Source of the DNA: Thermoplasmata archaeon
GTDB taxonomy: Archaea > Thermoplasmatota > Thermoplasmata > Lutacidiplasmatales > UBA184
Reading direction: 5' to 3'
Assembly: GCA_022750195.1 (NCBI GenBank)
Contig: JAKIWE010000001.1
Span: 928,672-992,671 of the forward strand
DNA length: 64,000 bases
Below are positions 25,830 through 33,996 of the stretch, in pieces (within the stretch, counting starts at the first letter, position 1; every line of letters starts with the position of its first letter). Position numbers and translations under genes: made by a program. The notes below the pieces were generated by a model that saw only the letters and a list, made by a program, of their open reading frames with translations, did no database searches and was not told the DNA's origin.

Positions 25830-26609
25830 TCACTCCTCCTTCGGGAGGATCGGCCCCCCGCAGCGTTCGAGGAAGTCGTCCGGGGAGGTTTCGGCCCCCA
25901 TCTTGCGCAGGTACTTGCCGAAGTTCTGGCAGTCGCGAGCGAACAGCGCCGGGGCCTGAGGGTGATCGCTCGGGATCGCCTGCGCCACGTCGATCAGGAC
26001 CGGTTGCCCTTCGTGCAGCAGCACGTTGTACGGAGAGAGGTCGCCGTGGACCAGGTGGGCGTCCGCGATCATGCGGCGGATCTGAACCGCGAGCTCGTCG
26101 CGGAGGGCGTCCGGCTCCCCGACCGCCATCTGCTGGAGGATGGGGGCTGCCACGCCGTCCGTGCCGATGAACTCCATGACGAGCACGTTGCGGAGATGGA
26201 CGAACGGGTCCGGCACCCGCACGTGGGCGTCGTGAAGTCTCCCGAGGATCGTGTGCTCGCGGCGGACCCAGGCCGAGATGAGACGGCCGAAGTTCCCGAG
26301 ACTCGCCTCCCGCCGGAGCTGTTCGAGGACGTAGGGGGGCAGCCGCCGGAACATCGTGTTGCCCACGCGGTAGATCTTGACCGCCCGGAAACCCTCCGGT
26401 CCGGTCGTTCGGAACACGCCGCCCTCCTTCCCGGTGGCGATCGGGTAGTCGATGGTCCCGATATGACCCCGGCTCACGAGGCGAGAGATGACCATCAGGG
26501 TGGAGTGGTCGAAGAACTCGTCGAGGAGCTTGCGCTGCTGGCCCTCCTTCCGACGGTCCTCCATCCGCTCCTTGCGGCGTGGAAAGAGGAGCTCCTCGGC
26601 TTCGCTCAC
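25830..26609 (-). CDS. rio1: RIO1-type serine/threonine kinase/ATPase
   Basis: Atypical protein kinase for late 30S-subunit maturation. 259 aa. The nucleotide-binding loop reads YPIATGKEGGVFRTTG (the family's STGKEAxVY), the Lys is in FRAVKIYRVGN, the catalytic loop is HLVHGDLSPYNVLLHEG and the metal-binding motif is LIDVAQAIPSDHP. NFGKYLRKMG near the end is typical of RIO1. The GTG at 26609 lies behind a box A (GGCCTATAGC) at leaderless distance. It heads the operon with the KH protein and priS. Confidence 0.93.
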   Translation of the reverse strand: MSEAEELLFPRRKERMEDRRKEGQQRKLLDEFFDHSTLMVISRLVSRGHIGTIDYPIATGKEGGVFRTTGPEGFRAVKIYRVGNTMFRRLPPYVLEQLRREASLGNFGRLISAWVRREHTILGRLHDAHVRVPDPFVHLRNVLVMEFIGTDGVAAPILQQMAVGEPDALRDELAVQIRRMIADAHLVHGDLSPYNVLLHEGQPVLIDVAQAIPSDHPQAPALFARDCQNFGKYLRKMGAETSPDDFLERCGGPILPKEE

Positions 26610-26629
26610 GGCCGGGGGAGGCGGGCCGA

Positions 26630-26639
26630 GCTATAGGCC
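26630..26639 (-). promoter_or_regulatory. Box A promoter of rio1-KH-priS
   Basis: On the minus strand GGCCTATAGC lies 21-30 nt upstream of the GTG start codon of rio1. Confidence 0.5.
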
Positions 26640-26741
26640 GATGCGCCCGCTGCGGGCCGCCCGGGACCTCCTCCCAAAGCGAGATGTGAGTGGCCCCAGC
26701 GTAACTCACTCCTTTTCCGCTCTGCCTCACTACATACACCC

Positions 26742-27311
26742 ATGCCTCTGCTGTCCGACACCCCTCCTCGGGGTCCAACGCTCACGGGCGCGCTCACCGC
26801 TCCTACGGGCACGGCGACCCGCCCCTCCGAGCTCACGGAGGCCCTCGACCGGGCGAGCTCGTTCGATGCGGTGTACCGGATCGTCCGAAGCGCGGTGCGG
26901 CGGACGCTCGGTCAGGAGCGACCCGGGTTGGGTCTTGGGCTCTCGGACCTGCCGCCCCAGCTCGGTGCCTACTGGCAGGTGACCGGGAACCTCATCGTGA
27001 TGAACGAAGGGTTGCTCCGCGTGATGCGGGCGACGGCCTCCTCCTCCCGCGAGTACAATTCCTTCGTCTTCGTCATTCTCGCCCATGAGTACCTGCACGC
27101 GCTCGGGTACCTCTCCGAGTCGCAGGTGCGCCCCGTGACCGCGCAGGTCGCCCGGGAGGTCTTCGGCGCCGACCATGCCGCGACGAAGATGGCCGAAGGC
27201 GACCTTTGGAGCATGTTCCCGGCGCTGCGCTACGCTCGAGGCGGCGACGGACAGACCGTCCGGGTCGTTCGCGGTTTCGACCTCGATTCTACGGCGACGT
27301 ACATCCGCTAG
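26742..27311 (+). CDS. HExxH zinc-metalloprotease-like protein
   Basis: 189 aa, no signal peptide or membrane helix. The central helix ILAHEYLHALGYLSE near residue 110 contains the zincin motif HEYLH, so H and E would bind zinc and act as base. NLIVMNEGLLRVMRA upstream and ADHAATKMAEG downstream could contribute; the glutamate/aspartate third ligand cannot be assigned confidently. The size is small for a complete peptidase. A hexamer inverted repeat GTGAGT/ACTCAC (26686-26709) precedes it. Partner and substrate unknown; related small cytosolic zincins occur in archaea. Confidence 0.65.
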   Translation: MPLLSDTPPRGPTLTGALTAPTGTATRPSELTEALDRASSFDAVYRIVRSAVRRTLGQERPGLGLGLSDLPPQLGAYWQVTGNLIVMNEGLLRVMRATASSSREYNSFVFVILAHEYLHALGYLSESQVRPVTAQVAREVFGADHAATKMAEGDLWSMFPALRYARGGDGQTVRVVRGFDLDSTATYIR

Positions 27312-27410
27312 ACCGGCCCGCCGGAGGGGCCACCCCCGACGGGCGCCCCGCGGTAGGGACCGTACGCTCGAACCCAGCCCACGCGTTGACGGCGTCCGCC
27401 GTCAGCGAAT

Positions 27411-27419
27411 CCTTAAGCG
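27411..27419 (+). promoter_or_regulatory. Box A promoter of the NfeD-like gene
   Basis: CCTTAAGCG lies 31-39 nt before the GTG at 27450. Confidence 0.5.
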
Positions 27420-27449
27420 GCGTGCCCGCATCAACGGGCCGGCGGACCC

Positions 27450-27923
27450 GTGGAAGTCTTTGGGCTAGCGATCGGACTGTTCCTGATCATCCTGGGCCTC
27501 GTCCTACTGGGCATCGAGCTCGCACACCCGGGCGTCTTCTTGCTCATTCCGGCCACGGCGATCCTGGTCGCGGGGGTCATCTACATCTTCGCGCCGGACA
27601 TCCTGCTCGACACGATCTGGGGGCCGGTGGCGATCACGGTCGCCGCGTTTGCCGCCGCCTTCGCCACGATCCCGTACTACCAGCGGATCGCGCCCATCCA
27701 TCGCCCCATGAGCACGACGTCCGGCTCGCTTCAAGGGGAGACCGGCCTCGTCGTGAGCGACGTCATTCCCGATACCCTGCGAGGGAAAGTGCGCATCCGT
27801 TCGGAGATCTGGTCCGCCCAGTCCGAGCGCCCGATACCGTCGGGGACGAAAGTGCGGGTCGTGCGCGGCGAGGGGGTTTCCGTTTGGGTCGTGCCGGAAA
27901 GCCCGGCGGCTGCACCCACCTAG
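27450..27923 (+). CDS. NfeD-like membrane protein
   Basis: 157 aa. Three hydrophobic helices (about 3-80: GLAIGLFLIILGLVLLGIEL, FLLIPATAILVAGVIYIF, WGPVAITVAAFAAAFATIP) are followed by a ~65-residue soluble domain, GLVVSDVIPDTLRGKVRIRSEIWSAQ..., ending in VRVVRGEGVSVWVVPE, the OB-fold of NfeD C-domains. NfeD proteins are coupled with stomatin/SPFH proteins; both a broken and an intact SPFH gene follow, as in bacteria and archaea. Probably organises membrane microdomains or membrane proteostasis. Confidence 0.88.
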   Translation: MEVFGLAIGLFLIILGLVLLGIELAHPGVFLLIPATAILVAGVIYIFAPDILLDTIWGPVAITVAAFAAAFATIPYYQRIAPIHRPMSTTSGSLQGETGLVVSDVIPDTLRGKVRIRSEIWSAQSERPIPSGTKVRVVRGEGVSVWVVPESPAAAPT

Positions 27924-27967
27924 ACCGACACCGGTCGGACCCGTCGAACTCCGAGGCGTGAGCCGCG

Positions 27968-28580
27968 GTCGACCTGCTCACTTTCAGCGTCCTCGCGACT
28001 CGGTTGATGGGCATCGTCTTCGTGCTGTGGCCCGGTCGATCCACACCGTCCAAGCGTCTCAGCGAGGGGTGGCCGTCCTGTTCGGATCGTGCAAGGGCGT
28101 CCTGAATCCTGGCGTCCACATCCTCAATCTCTGGGTCCGAGTCCACCCTGTGGATCTCCGCCGAAGACCCTCGAATTCTCCGTGGCAGATGCGACGTCTC
28201 CGGACGGGAGGCCGTACCCCCTCGACCTTCGTCTGATCGTCCGTGTCGCCGACGCGCGTCGGTCGGTTTTCTTCCGATCCCAGTTCGAGCCGGCCACGAC
28301 GCAACGCGCGGGCCGAGAGATCCGGGCCCCAGTGAGTTCCCTGTCCCCGATCGAGGTCAACCTGCTACGAGACCCGCTGTCCGCACGCCTCCAGGGAGCA
28401 GTGGAACCCACCCTTGCCGAATGGGGGCTGGCGATCGACGACCTAGAACTCCTCCGCGCCTCACAAGGCCTACCCGCGCAGGGATCGTCGCCCCCGGTGC
28501 CGGTAGGCAGATACCCTGCTCTGCCCGAGTACCGACCCACGCCCTCCCCGGTGGCGACTCCTCCCTTCCAGATGCGTTAA
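27968..28580 (+). pseudogene. Frameshifted stomatin/SPFH pseudogene (decayed copy of the next gene)
   Basis: Protein similarity to the intact stomatin runs through three frames. Frame A from 27968 gives VDLLTFSVLATRLMGIVFVL (intact: VDIISFGILAF...), but its start codon is GCG where the intact gene has ATG. Near 28028 a one-base loss shifts into ARSIHTVQASQRGVAVLFG then CKGVLNPGVHILN (intact ARTIHTVQPYQQAIVTLFG). Near 28160 a second shift leads to PKTLEFSVADATSPDG, then DLRLIVRVADARRSVFF (intact VDAIIYIKVVDAPKAIF), and on to a stop at 28578. The coiled-coil part is missing. Two indels, a lost start and divergence speak for real decay rather than a single sequencing error. Confidence 0.8.
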
Positions 28581-28583
28581 GCG
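28574..28583 (+). promoter_or_regulatory. Box A promoter of the intact stomatin gene
   Basis: GCGTTAAGCG overlaps the stop of the pseudogene and lies 28-37 nt before the ATG at 28611. Confidence 0.5.
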
Positions 28584-28610
28584 CAGTACCGGCTTGAGCC
28601 ACTCCGCCCC

Positions 28611-29804
28611 ATGGTCGACATCATCAGCTTCGGGATCCTCGCGTTCCTGATCATCGTCATCGTCCTGATCATCTTCGCGCGGACGATCCACACTGTCCAG
28701 CCCTACCAACAGGCGATCGTCACCCTGTTCGGTTCGTTCAAGCGCATCATCAATCCTGGCCTGAACTTCGTCCACCCGCTCGCCCGCGTGGTCCCGATCG
28801 ACCTGCGAACGCAGGTGCTCGAGGTCCCCCGCCAGGAGGTCATCACGAAGGACAACTCGCCGACCAACGTCGACGCGATCATCTACATCAAGGTCGTCGA
28901 CGCGCCGAAGGCCATCTTCCAGGTCCAGGACTATCACATCGCGACCGTCGCACTCGCGCAGACGACGCTCCGGTCGATCATCGGCGACATGGAACTGGAC
29001 GAGATCCTCTACAACCGCGAGAGGATCAACACCCGGCTCCGCGACATCCTGGACGAGGCGACGGACCGTTGGGGCGTTCGCGTTGAGGCGGTCGAGATCA
29101 AGGAGGTCGACCCGGTCGGCCCCGTCAAGTCGGCGATGGAGGAGCAGACCTCCGCCGAGCGGCAGCGGCGGGCCGCCGTGCTGCGCGCCGACGGGGAGAA
29201 GCGGAGCGCCATCCTGGTGGCCGAGGGCCAGAAACGGTCCCGCATCCTTCAGGCCGAAGGGGTTCGGCAGTCCCAGATCCTCGAGGCCGAGGGTGCCCGG
29301 ACGGCGACGATCCTGACCGCCCAAGGCGAGGCCCAACGACTCCGGATCCTGTCGCTGGGGGCCGCGACGCTGGATGCGAAGTCGCTGACGGTCCTCTCCC
29401 TGGACACCGTGACGAATATGGCCAACGGTCAGGCGACCAAGATCCTGTTCCCCTTCGAGTTCTCGCGGTTGATGGAAGGGGCGGCGGAGTACCTCGGCAC
29501 CTCGAAGGGCATCGCGGAGCGGTCGATCAATACCCTCGGCGAGCTCCAACAAAACGTCGGCACGCTCGACGACGTCCTCGGTTCGATCCCGAAGCAGTCG
29601 GAGCTCCTCTCGGAGATCAAGACGATCGAAGAGGAGATCGCGGCCGAGGCCGAGGAGTCGAGCGCGCTCGTCGAACCCAGCGGGGGCAAGGCCGTGCGCC
29701 CCGCCGGACAGTTCGCTCCGCCGGGTTCGGCCGTCCCTCCTCCCGAGGACCTACCTCCCCCGGCGCCGGCCGCGAAGAAGCCGGGAACGACCCCCGCGCC
29801 GTAG
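28611..29804 (+). CDS. Stomatin/prohibitin-like SPFH protein
   Basis: 397 aa. One N-terminal membrane helix (about 3-25, ILAFLIIVIVLIIFA), the SPFH domain (TIHTVQPYQQAIVTLFG, NPGLNFVHPL, VDAIIYIKVVDAPKAIF, LRDILDEATDRWGVRVEAVEIKEVDP), then an Ala/Glu-rich coiled coil with an imperfect repeat of the type AEGxRxSxILxAEG (about 205-250), and a Pro-rich tail. Family members oligomerise into membrane microdomains and often pair with NfeD, found 690 nt upstream. It probably supports membrane-protein quality control. Confidence 0.93.
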   Translation: MVDIISFGILAFLIIVIVLIIFARTIHTVQPYQQAIVTLFGSFKRIINPGLNFVHPLARVVPIDLRTQVLEVPRQEVITKDNSPTNVDAIIYIKVVDAPKAIFQVQDYHIATVALAQTTLRSIIGDMELDEILYNRERINTRLRDILDEATDRWGVRVEAVEIKEVDPVGPVKSAMEEQTSAERQRRAAVLRADGEKRSAILVAEGQKRSRILQAEGVRQSQILEAEGARTATILTAQGEAQRLRILSLGAATLDAKSLTVLSLDTVTNMANGQATKILFPFEFSRLMEGAAEYLGTSKGIAERSINTLGELQQNVGTLDDVLGSIPKQSELLSEIKTIEEEIAAEAEESSALVEPSGGKAVRPAGQFAPPGSAVPPPEDLPPPAPAAKKPGTTPAP

Positions 29805-29858
29805 AATCGGCCGCGGAGGTTTTGCCCCCCGCGGCGTAGGGAGGGCAGGTGGCCCCCG

Positions 29859-30803
29859 ATGAGCCGGCGATTCCCTTCCCTGAGCGGCGGCGTCGTCGCC
29901 TACAACGAGGCCCCGAGGATCCGGGCCTCGCTGGAGTCCCTGCTCGGACAAGAGCTGCCGCCGGGCGCATCGTGGGATCGAATCTGGGTCGTCGCGAGCG
30001 GATGCACCGACAGGACGGCCGACGTCGCCCGGTCGGTCGACCCCCGGATCCGGGTGGTGGAGGAGCCCGTACGGCGGGGCAAGGCCGCTGCGCTGCTCGA
30101 GATCTTCCGTCGCGCTCCGGGCGACTACCTGGTGTTGCTCAATTCGGACGCGGTCGCCTCCCCCACCGCCGTCCGCGAGCTCCTGTCGGCCGCGGCCCCA
30201 CTCTCCCCTCCGTTCGCGGTGATGGGGCGTCCGCAGCCCCCTCGTGGAGCGCCAGGGTTTGCGGATAGCGTCGCCTTGCTCTGGGAACTTCACCACCGAT
30301 TCCACGAGCTCGTTCTCGGACGGGGAGAGGGGACGCACCTCTCCGACGAGCTTCTGCTTCTCCCGACCGAGTCGTTGCCTCCGCTCCCCCCGGGCGTAGT
30401 GAACGACGGGGCGTACCTCGGGGCGTGGTTGACGACGCTCGGCGGGCGACTCGCCTACGCCCCCCGAGCGGAGGCGACCATCCAAGTTCCGCTTCGGTTC
30501 CACGACCATGTGGCGCAGCGCCGCCGGATCGTGTATGGGCATCACCAGGTCGGCCGTCTCACCGGCGTAGCCCCGTCCACGCTCGAACGGTTCGCGCTCC
30601 ACCACCCGCGCTCGGCGACGCGACTCCTTCTGGACTCCATGAAGGGCCGGCCACGAGCGCTGCGGGCGTTCGCCATCCTCCTGGCCGCGGAGATCGCCGC
30701 CGGGGTGTTCGCCGAGTGGGACCGAGTCCCTCCCCGCCGGGACCACACCCGGTGGGTCACGCTTCCGGAGCCACCACCGTCGCCGGAGCGAACAGCTCGG
30801 TAA
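29859..30803 (+). CDS. Family 2 glycosyltransferase
   Basis: 314 aa GT-A-fold glycosyltransferase. The nucleotide-sugar site begins at SGGVVAYNEAPRIRASLESLLGQ, with WVVASGCTDRTADVA and RRGKAAALLEIF next; the DxD position reads LLNSDAVASP near residue 97 (NSDA). The C-terminal region carries basic helices rather than a clear membrane anchor. It starts an accessory block of glycan-related genes. Donor and acceptor unknown. Its 3' end overlaps the convergent nucleotidyltransferase gene by 47 nt. Confidence 0.82.
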   Translation: MSRRFPSLSGGVVAYNEAPRIRASLESLLGQELPPGASWDRIWVVASGCTDRTADVARSVDPRIRVVEEPVRRGKAAALLEIFRRAPGDYLVLLNSDAVASPTAVRELLSAAAPLSPPFAVMGRPQPPRGAPGFADSVALLWELHHRFHELVLGRGEGTHLSDELLLLPTESLPPLPPGVVNDGAYLGAWLTTLGGRLAYAPRAEATIQVPLRFHDHVAQRRRIVYGHHQVGRLTGVAPSTLERFALHHPRSATRLLLDSMKGRPRALRAFAILLAAEIAAGVFAEWDRVPPRRDHTRWVTLPEPPPSPERTAR

Positions 30804-31704
30804 GGCGCCCGAATTTTTCCGTCTCGTACGCGAGGCGCCCGAGGCGAGTGACCGTTCGGAACGCTTCGCCCGAGCGCCCGGCGCGTCGGAGCCGCCAGTT
30901 CCGGAGCAAGCAGATCGCCTGGAGGTACGTGCCGACGATCGGGAACAACAGGACGTTGAGAACGCGGACGAACGAAGGTGCCGGCGCTTCCGGTGCCGCC
31001 GCCGGGAAGCCCTCCTGCTTCCAGCGGGCATAGAGACGCGGCGCCTCGGTCCCAAGCCAACCGGCCGATCCCACGAGCCCGCGATAGTACGATTCGCCCT
31101 CGACCACGCGTGCCGTGAGCGCCTCCCGGGCGAACAAGAACCCTTGGGGGACGGAGAACTCGTGGACCGCCGCCCGTTCGTCGAGCACGAAGTTGAAGCA
31201 CCAGACGGACGGCGCCTCGGCCGGCAACGCCGCTCGGCGAAGCCGCAGACGGAGGTAAGTGAACGCAAGGAACGGCCAGAGGGCGCCGCGGCGCGTCACG
31301 ACGAGGAGGTCGCAGTCGTCCCCGGATTCCGGTTCTCCGTACGCCGTCGAGCCGGTCACGGCGGCGCACCGTACGAGCCCGCGCGCCGGCGCAAGGAACG
31401 AACGGACGAGGTACGACGCCGACGCCAGATAGGCTTGCCCTCGGGCGCGGCGCCGATCCAGCTCCTCGCCCCGGGTCGAGGGCGGACCGCGATAGGCGAC
31501 GCCGCCCGAGACGGTGCTCGTGGGCGCGTGCTTGGCCAGGTACCGCTCCATCGACTCGGGAGTCGCCGGCGCCTCGACGGTCAACAGCTCGGAGAGTTCG
31601 TGAAGGCCCACGCCGGTGCCGAACTCGTCGGCGACCTGCAACACGGTCTCCACCCGTCGAAGGGTGACCGTGGACTCGCTCTCGGTCGCCACCTGCGCGG
31701 TCAT
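30757..31704 (-). CDS. Nucleotidyltransferase-domain protein with C-terminal membrane-like helix
   Basis: 315 aa. An N-terminal helical domain of about 100 residues is followed by a DNA polymerase beta-type nucleotidyltransferase core, RCAAVTGSTAYGEPESGDDCDLLVVTRR (GS...DxD pattern) near residue 115. FLAFTYLRLRLRRAAL and a later hydrophobic helix (VRVLNVLLFPIVGTYLQAICLL) suggest membrane association. Such proteins transfer nucleotides to sugars, antibiotics or proteins. Placement among glycosyl- and methyltransferases suggests a role in surface glycan metabolism, which is inference. A TATATA box A lies upstream. Confidence 0.72.
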   Translation of the reverse strand: MTAQVATESESTVTLRRVETVLQVADEFGTGVGLHELSELLTVEAPATPESMERYLAKHAPTSTVSGGVAYRGPPSTRGEELDRRRARGQAYLASASYLVRSFLAPARGLVRCAAVTGSTAYGEPESGDDCDLLVVTRRGALWPFLAFTYLRLRLRRAALPAEAPSVWCFNFVLDERAAVHEFSVPQGFLFAREALTARVVEGESYYRGLVGSAGWLGTEAPRLYARWKQEGFPAAAPEAPAPSFVRVLNVLLFPIVGTYLQAICLLRNWRLRRAGRSGEAFRTVTRLGRLAYETEKFGRLTELFAPATVVAPEA

Positions 31705-31736
31705 CGAGGCTACGCGAAACGGCCCACCCGAGGCCC

Positions 31737-31749
31737 GGTATATATGACC
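31737..31749. promoter_or_regulatory. Strong bidirectional TATA element
   Basis: GGTATATATGACC is the most AT-rich hexamer of the area. On minus it lies 33-45 nt before the nucleotidyltransferase ATG (31704). On plus it would start a transcript near 31765 that runs through about 190 nt before the 96-aa gene. Confidence 0.6.
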
Positions 31750-31952
31750 CGGTCACCGTTTCGACGGTGAGAATCAGCAGGCCGTGCCGCGTCCCCTTCT
31801 ATGATTCGTGGACAGGGTAGCCCACCCGTTTCCGCGAGGGCTGACGGTGATTCGTCTGGGCGATCCATGCGCCGTTGAGTCGGGATCAGCCTCCTCGGGG
31901 GGTCCGCGGGAGGGGGGGCTGCCGTTCGAGCGCCCCGCCAGGGGAGAGACTC
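31750..31952 (+). other. Long leader upstream of the 96-aa gene
   Basis: If transcription starts near 31765, a long untranslated region precedes the ATG at 31953, unusual here where leaders are short. It holds a tiny frame from a GTG at 31767 (17 codons) and G-rich runs around 31900-31920. I recognise no known riboswitch. Confidence 0.3.
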
Positions 31953-32243
31953 ATGCGAGTGGCTATAGAGCGGCCGTTTCCTGGCCGGCCGGTGGGCGAG
32001 CGTGTGAAGGTCTACTCGGAACGACTGTTCCTGAAGTACCTGTTCTCCAACCACGGCGTCTGTTTCGGGATCGACATGAAAGATCGCTCCTACCTTCTCC
32101 TCCTGTCGAAGGCCGGACTCATCCTGCAGCGCCGGCCGGTGGGCGACAAGGTCGTCGAGAATCTCGATTACGAAATCCCCGAGATCGTGTCGGCCCTAGC
32201 AGCCGAGCGCTCCCCCCGGGTTCAACCGGGGGCCGGGACATAG
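31953..32243 (+). CDS. Uncharacterised 96-aa protein
   Basis: The start is the ATG at 31953 behind GGGGAGAG (31941-31948); the frame extends upstream but with unlikely composition. The protein reads like a small alpha/beta cytosolic domain: MRVAIERPF, then GERVKVYSERLFLKYLFSNH and VCFGIDMKDRSYLLLLSKAG, then LILQRRPVGDKVVENLDYEI and PEIVSALAAE. No signal, membrane helix, cysteine pair or catalytic motif stands out. I do not recognise the family. Confidence 0.6.
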   Translation: MRVAIERPFPGRPVGERVKVYSERLFLKYLFSNHGVCFGIDMKDRSYLLLLSKAGLILQRRPVGDKVVENLDYEIPEIVSALAAERSPRVQPGAGT

Positions 32244-32329
32244 CCTCTCGAAGTTGAGTGGCCGGTGCCGCGACGGGTGCATCGCCGCTTTCGAGTTCTG
32301 GTGGAACCGCGCGAGGAGACCGGGGGATC

Positions 32330-33169
32330 GTGACAGCGGACGATCGGAGGGAGGAGCGAAAGGAGGACGCCCGTCGGGTCTCCGAACTCCCGCCGCCCCG
32401 ACGCCCGCCAGGTTCGGAGCGATGCGCCCCCTGGTTCTCTCGACCGCTCGCGCGGCTCGTCGAGCGCTCGCGGATCCGAGCGAAGCCCGAGCGAGTGTTC
32501 GTGGTCGTGGCAGCCGTCTGGCTGCTGGTCAACGTGGCCCCGTGGGGGTTCGGCACCGACTACCTCTACTCGTTCTACCTCGCCTTCACGTTTCAGAAAT
32601 CCGACGTCATCTTTCCGTTCACCTATGCGTTCGCGGTCGGCACTTTCGCCGTCCTCATGTCGGCGGGACTCCGTCGGACCACCCTCGGTCCGGCCCGGAC
32701 CTTCCTCATCGCCGGAACGGTTCCGTTCGCCGGGCCTGGCGCGTTCGAGATCATCTTTCAGGAAGCGGGGCACTACCTCCACCCGGGGCTGTTCCTCGGC
32801 TACGCCCAGCCGTACGTGATGTTCTCCTACGGGACCTGGGTACTGCTCGGTCTCACGGGTCTCGGCTGGTGGCGGGTCACCTGGAAATGGTGGGCCACCC
32901 TAGGCTACTCGATCGCCGGATTCGCTACCTGGTTCGCCTTAGGATTCCCTCTGGTCACCGGCCTCACGTTTCTCCAGCAGCCGGCCGGCTACCTTCTCAA
33001 TATCTCGCTGAAGGGCAGCCTCTACCTCGTGTTTTTCCTACCCGTTCTCGAGGGCATGCTCCGCCGTGCTCCCGCGTACGAGGCGCTCGGCCATCTTGCG
33101 GCCCAATCCGTTCCCGCGCGCCAGCCAAGCCCGGACGGGTCTACGGAGGACCCGCCCGGACCCCGATAA
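32330..33169 (+). CDS. Polytopic membrane protein
   Basis: About 279 aa from the GTG at 32330 (with GGGGGAT just upstream); an earlier ATG-equivalent frame opens at 32258. After ~50 charged residues come about six hydrophobic helices (VFVVVAAVWLLVNVAPWGFG, FTYAFAVGTFAVLMSAGL, ARTFLIAGTVPFAGPGAF, YVMFSYGTWVLLGLTGLG, WWATLGYSIAGFATWFALG, SLYLVFFLPVLEGML). EIIFQEAGHYLHPG sits in a loop; its HxxxH-like spacing is not diagnostic. Neighbouring glycosyl/methyltransferases suggest a surface-related role. I do not recognise the family. Confidence 0.65.
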   Translation: MTADDRREERKEDARRVSELPPPRRPPGSERCAPWFSRPLARLVERSRIRAKPERVFVVVAAVWLLVNVAPWGFGTDYLYSFYLAFTFQKSDVIFPFTYAFAVGTFAVLMSAGLRRTTLGPARTFLIAGTVPFAGPGAFEIIFQEAGHYLHPGLFLGYAQPYVMFSYGTWVLLGLTGLGWWRVTWKWWATLGYSIAGFATWFALGFPLVTGLTFLQQPAGYLLNISLKGSLYLVFFLPVLEGMLRRAPAYEALGHLAAQSVPARQPSPDGSTEDPPGPR

Positions 33170-33893
33170 CCCGACGGTCCCGGAACTGCCAGGTCTCCGG
33201 CCGAAGATAGCCCCGCAAGAACTTCGCGTAGAACACGGGAGTGTACGCGACGTTTCGAAGTTGACGACTGTTCAGGTGGATGAGGACCACCACCAACAGC
33301 GAGTTGACGACCTCGCGCGGACTCCATCCCGCCGCGGCCCGGATCTGGGCCCCTTGCCACTCGGGCCAATCCCTCCCCCGGTAGATCGAGCGGTGCACCA
33401 TCGCCTCCGCGACGTACCGCACCCGGAGGCCCTGCCGGCGGAGAGCCCGACGGAAATAGTACGTTTCCGCCCCCTGCGCCGTCGAGGGTATCGCAACGGT
33501 CGAGGCCCAGCGGCGTGGCAGGAGGGTCAGGCCCAACGGCAATCCGTACAGGAACCTGTGCCCGACCGAAGTTCCGACCACCGCCCCGACCCCGGGCCGG
33601 TCGAGCTCGTCCGTGGCTCGGGCGTAGAAATCGGGACGAACGATCGTGACATCGCTGTCCACGAACAGGACCCGGTCGGTGGTGGCGGCGGCGAGGGCCC
33701 GGTTGGTCGCCTCCCCCAGGCCGCGCTCCTCGAACTGCACCTCTGCGCCGAATTCGCGCGCGATCGGGACCGTAGCGTCGGTGCTGTTGCGGTCGACCAC
33801 GATGAGGCGCGCGACGGGCACACGCTCACGGATCGACTGCAGACAGGCTCGGAGGCCAGGGGCCGAGTTGAACGTGCGGACGAGGACGTCCAC
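33141..33893 (-). CDS. Family 2 glycosyltransferase
   Basis: 250 aa GT-A glycosyltransferase: MDVLVRTFNSAPGLRACLQSI, VARLIVVDRNSTDATVPIARE, GLGEATNRALAAATTDRVLFVDSDV (DxD at VDSD near residue 78). The middle region (RRALRRQGLRVRYVAEAMVHRSIYRGRDW) holds the usual acceptor-side basic cluster. No membrane helix is obvious except a weak one near VVNSLLVVVLIHL. It overlaps the membrane-protein gene tail-to-tail by 29 nt. It starts with GTG; a box A lies about 75 nt upstream. Confidence 0.82.
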   Translation of the reverse strand: MDVLVRTFNSAPGLRACLQSIRERVPVARLIVVDRNSTDATVPIAREFGAEVQFEERGLGEATNRALAAATTDRVLFVDSDVTIVRPDFYARATDELDRPGVGAVVGTSVGHRFLYGLPLGLTLLPRRWASTVAIPSTAQGAETYYFRRALRRQGLRVRYVAEAMVHRSIYRGRDWPEWQGAQIRAAAGWSPREVVNSLLVVVLIHLNSRQLRNVAYTPVFYAKFLRGYLRPETWQFRDRRVIGVRAGPP

Positions 33894-33962
33894 CGCGGCT
33901 CCCGCGGGCGGCGGTTGGGCCAGGCTCGTCGTTCCCCCCTCCCAGCCCGGGGAGCTGGGGAC

Positions 33963-33971
33963 AACTATACG
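33963..33971. promoter_or_regulatory. Box A in the glycosyltransferase / methyltransferase divergent gap
   Basis: AACTATACG lies 26-34 nt before the plus-strand ATG at 33997, fitting leaderless expression; its complement can serve the minus-strand glycosyltransferase. Confidence 0.5.
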
Positions 33972-33996
33972 TTCCCACCGTCGACTCTCCGGGTCG

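Noticed and set aside
25255-26778. 507-codon frame containing the KH protein
   Set aside because: Its first ~317 codons are a shadow of rio1; the KH protein starts at the ATG at 25827.
28089-28580. An independent 163-aa protein
   Set aside because: Its sequence is the frame-shifted continuation of the stomatin pseudogene.
29200-29345. Possible tandem DNA repeat
   Set aside because: The repetition is in the stomatin coiled coil (AEG-type heptad-like repeats) and is ordinary for the family.
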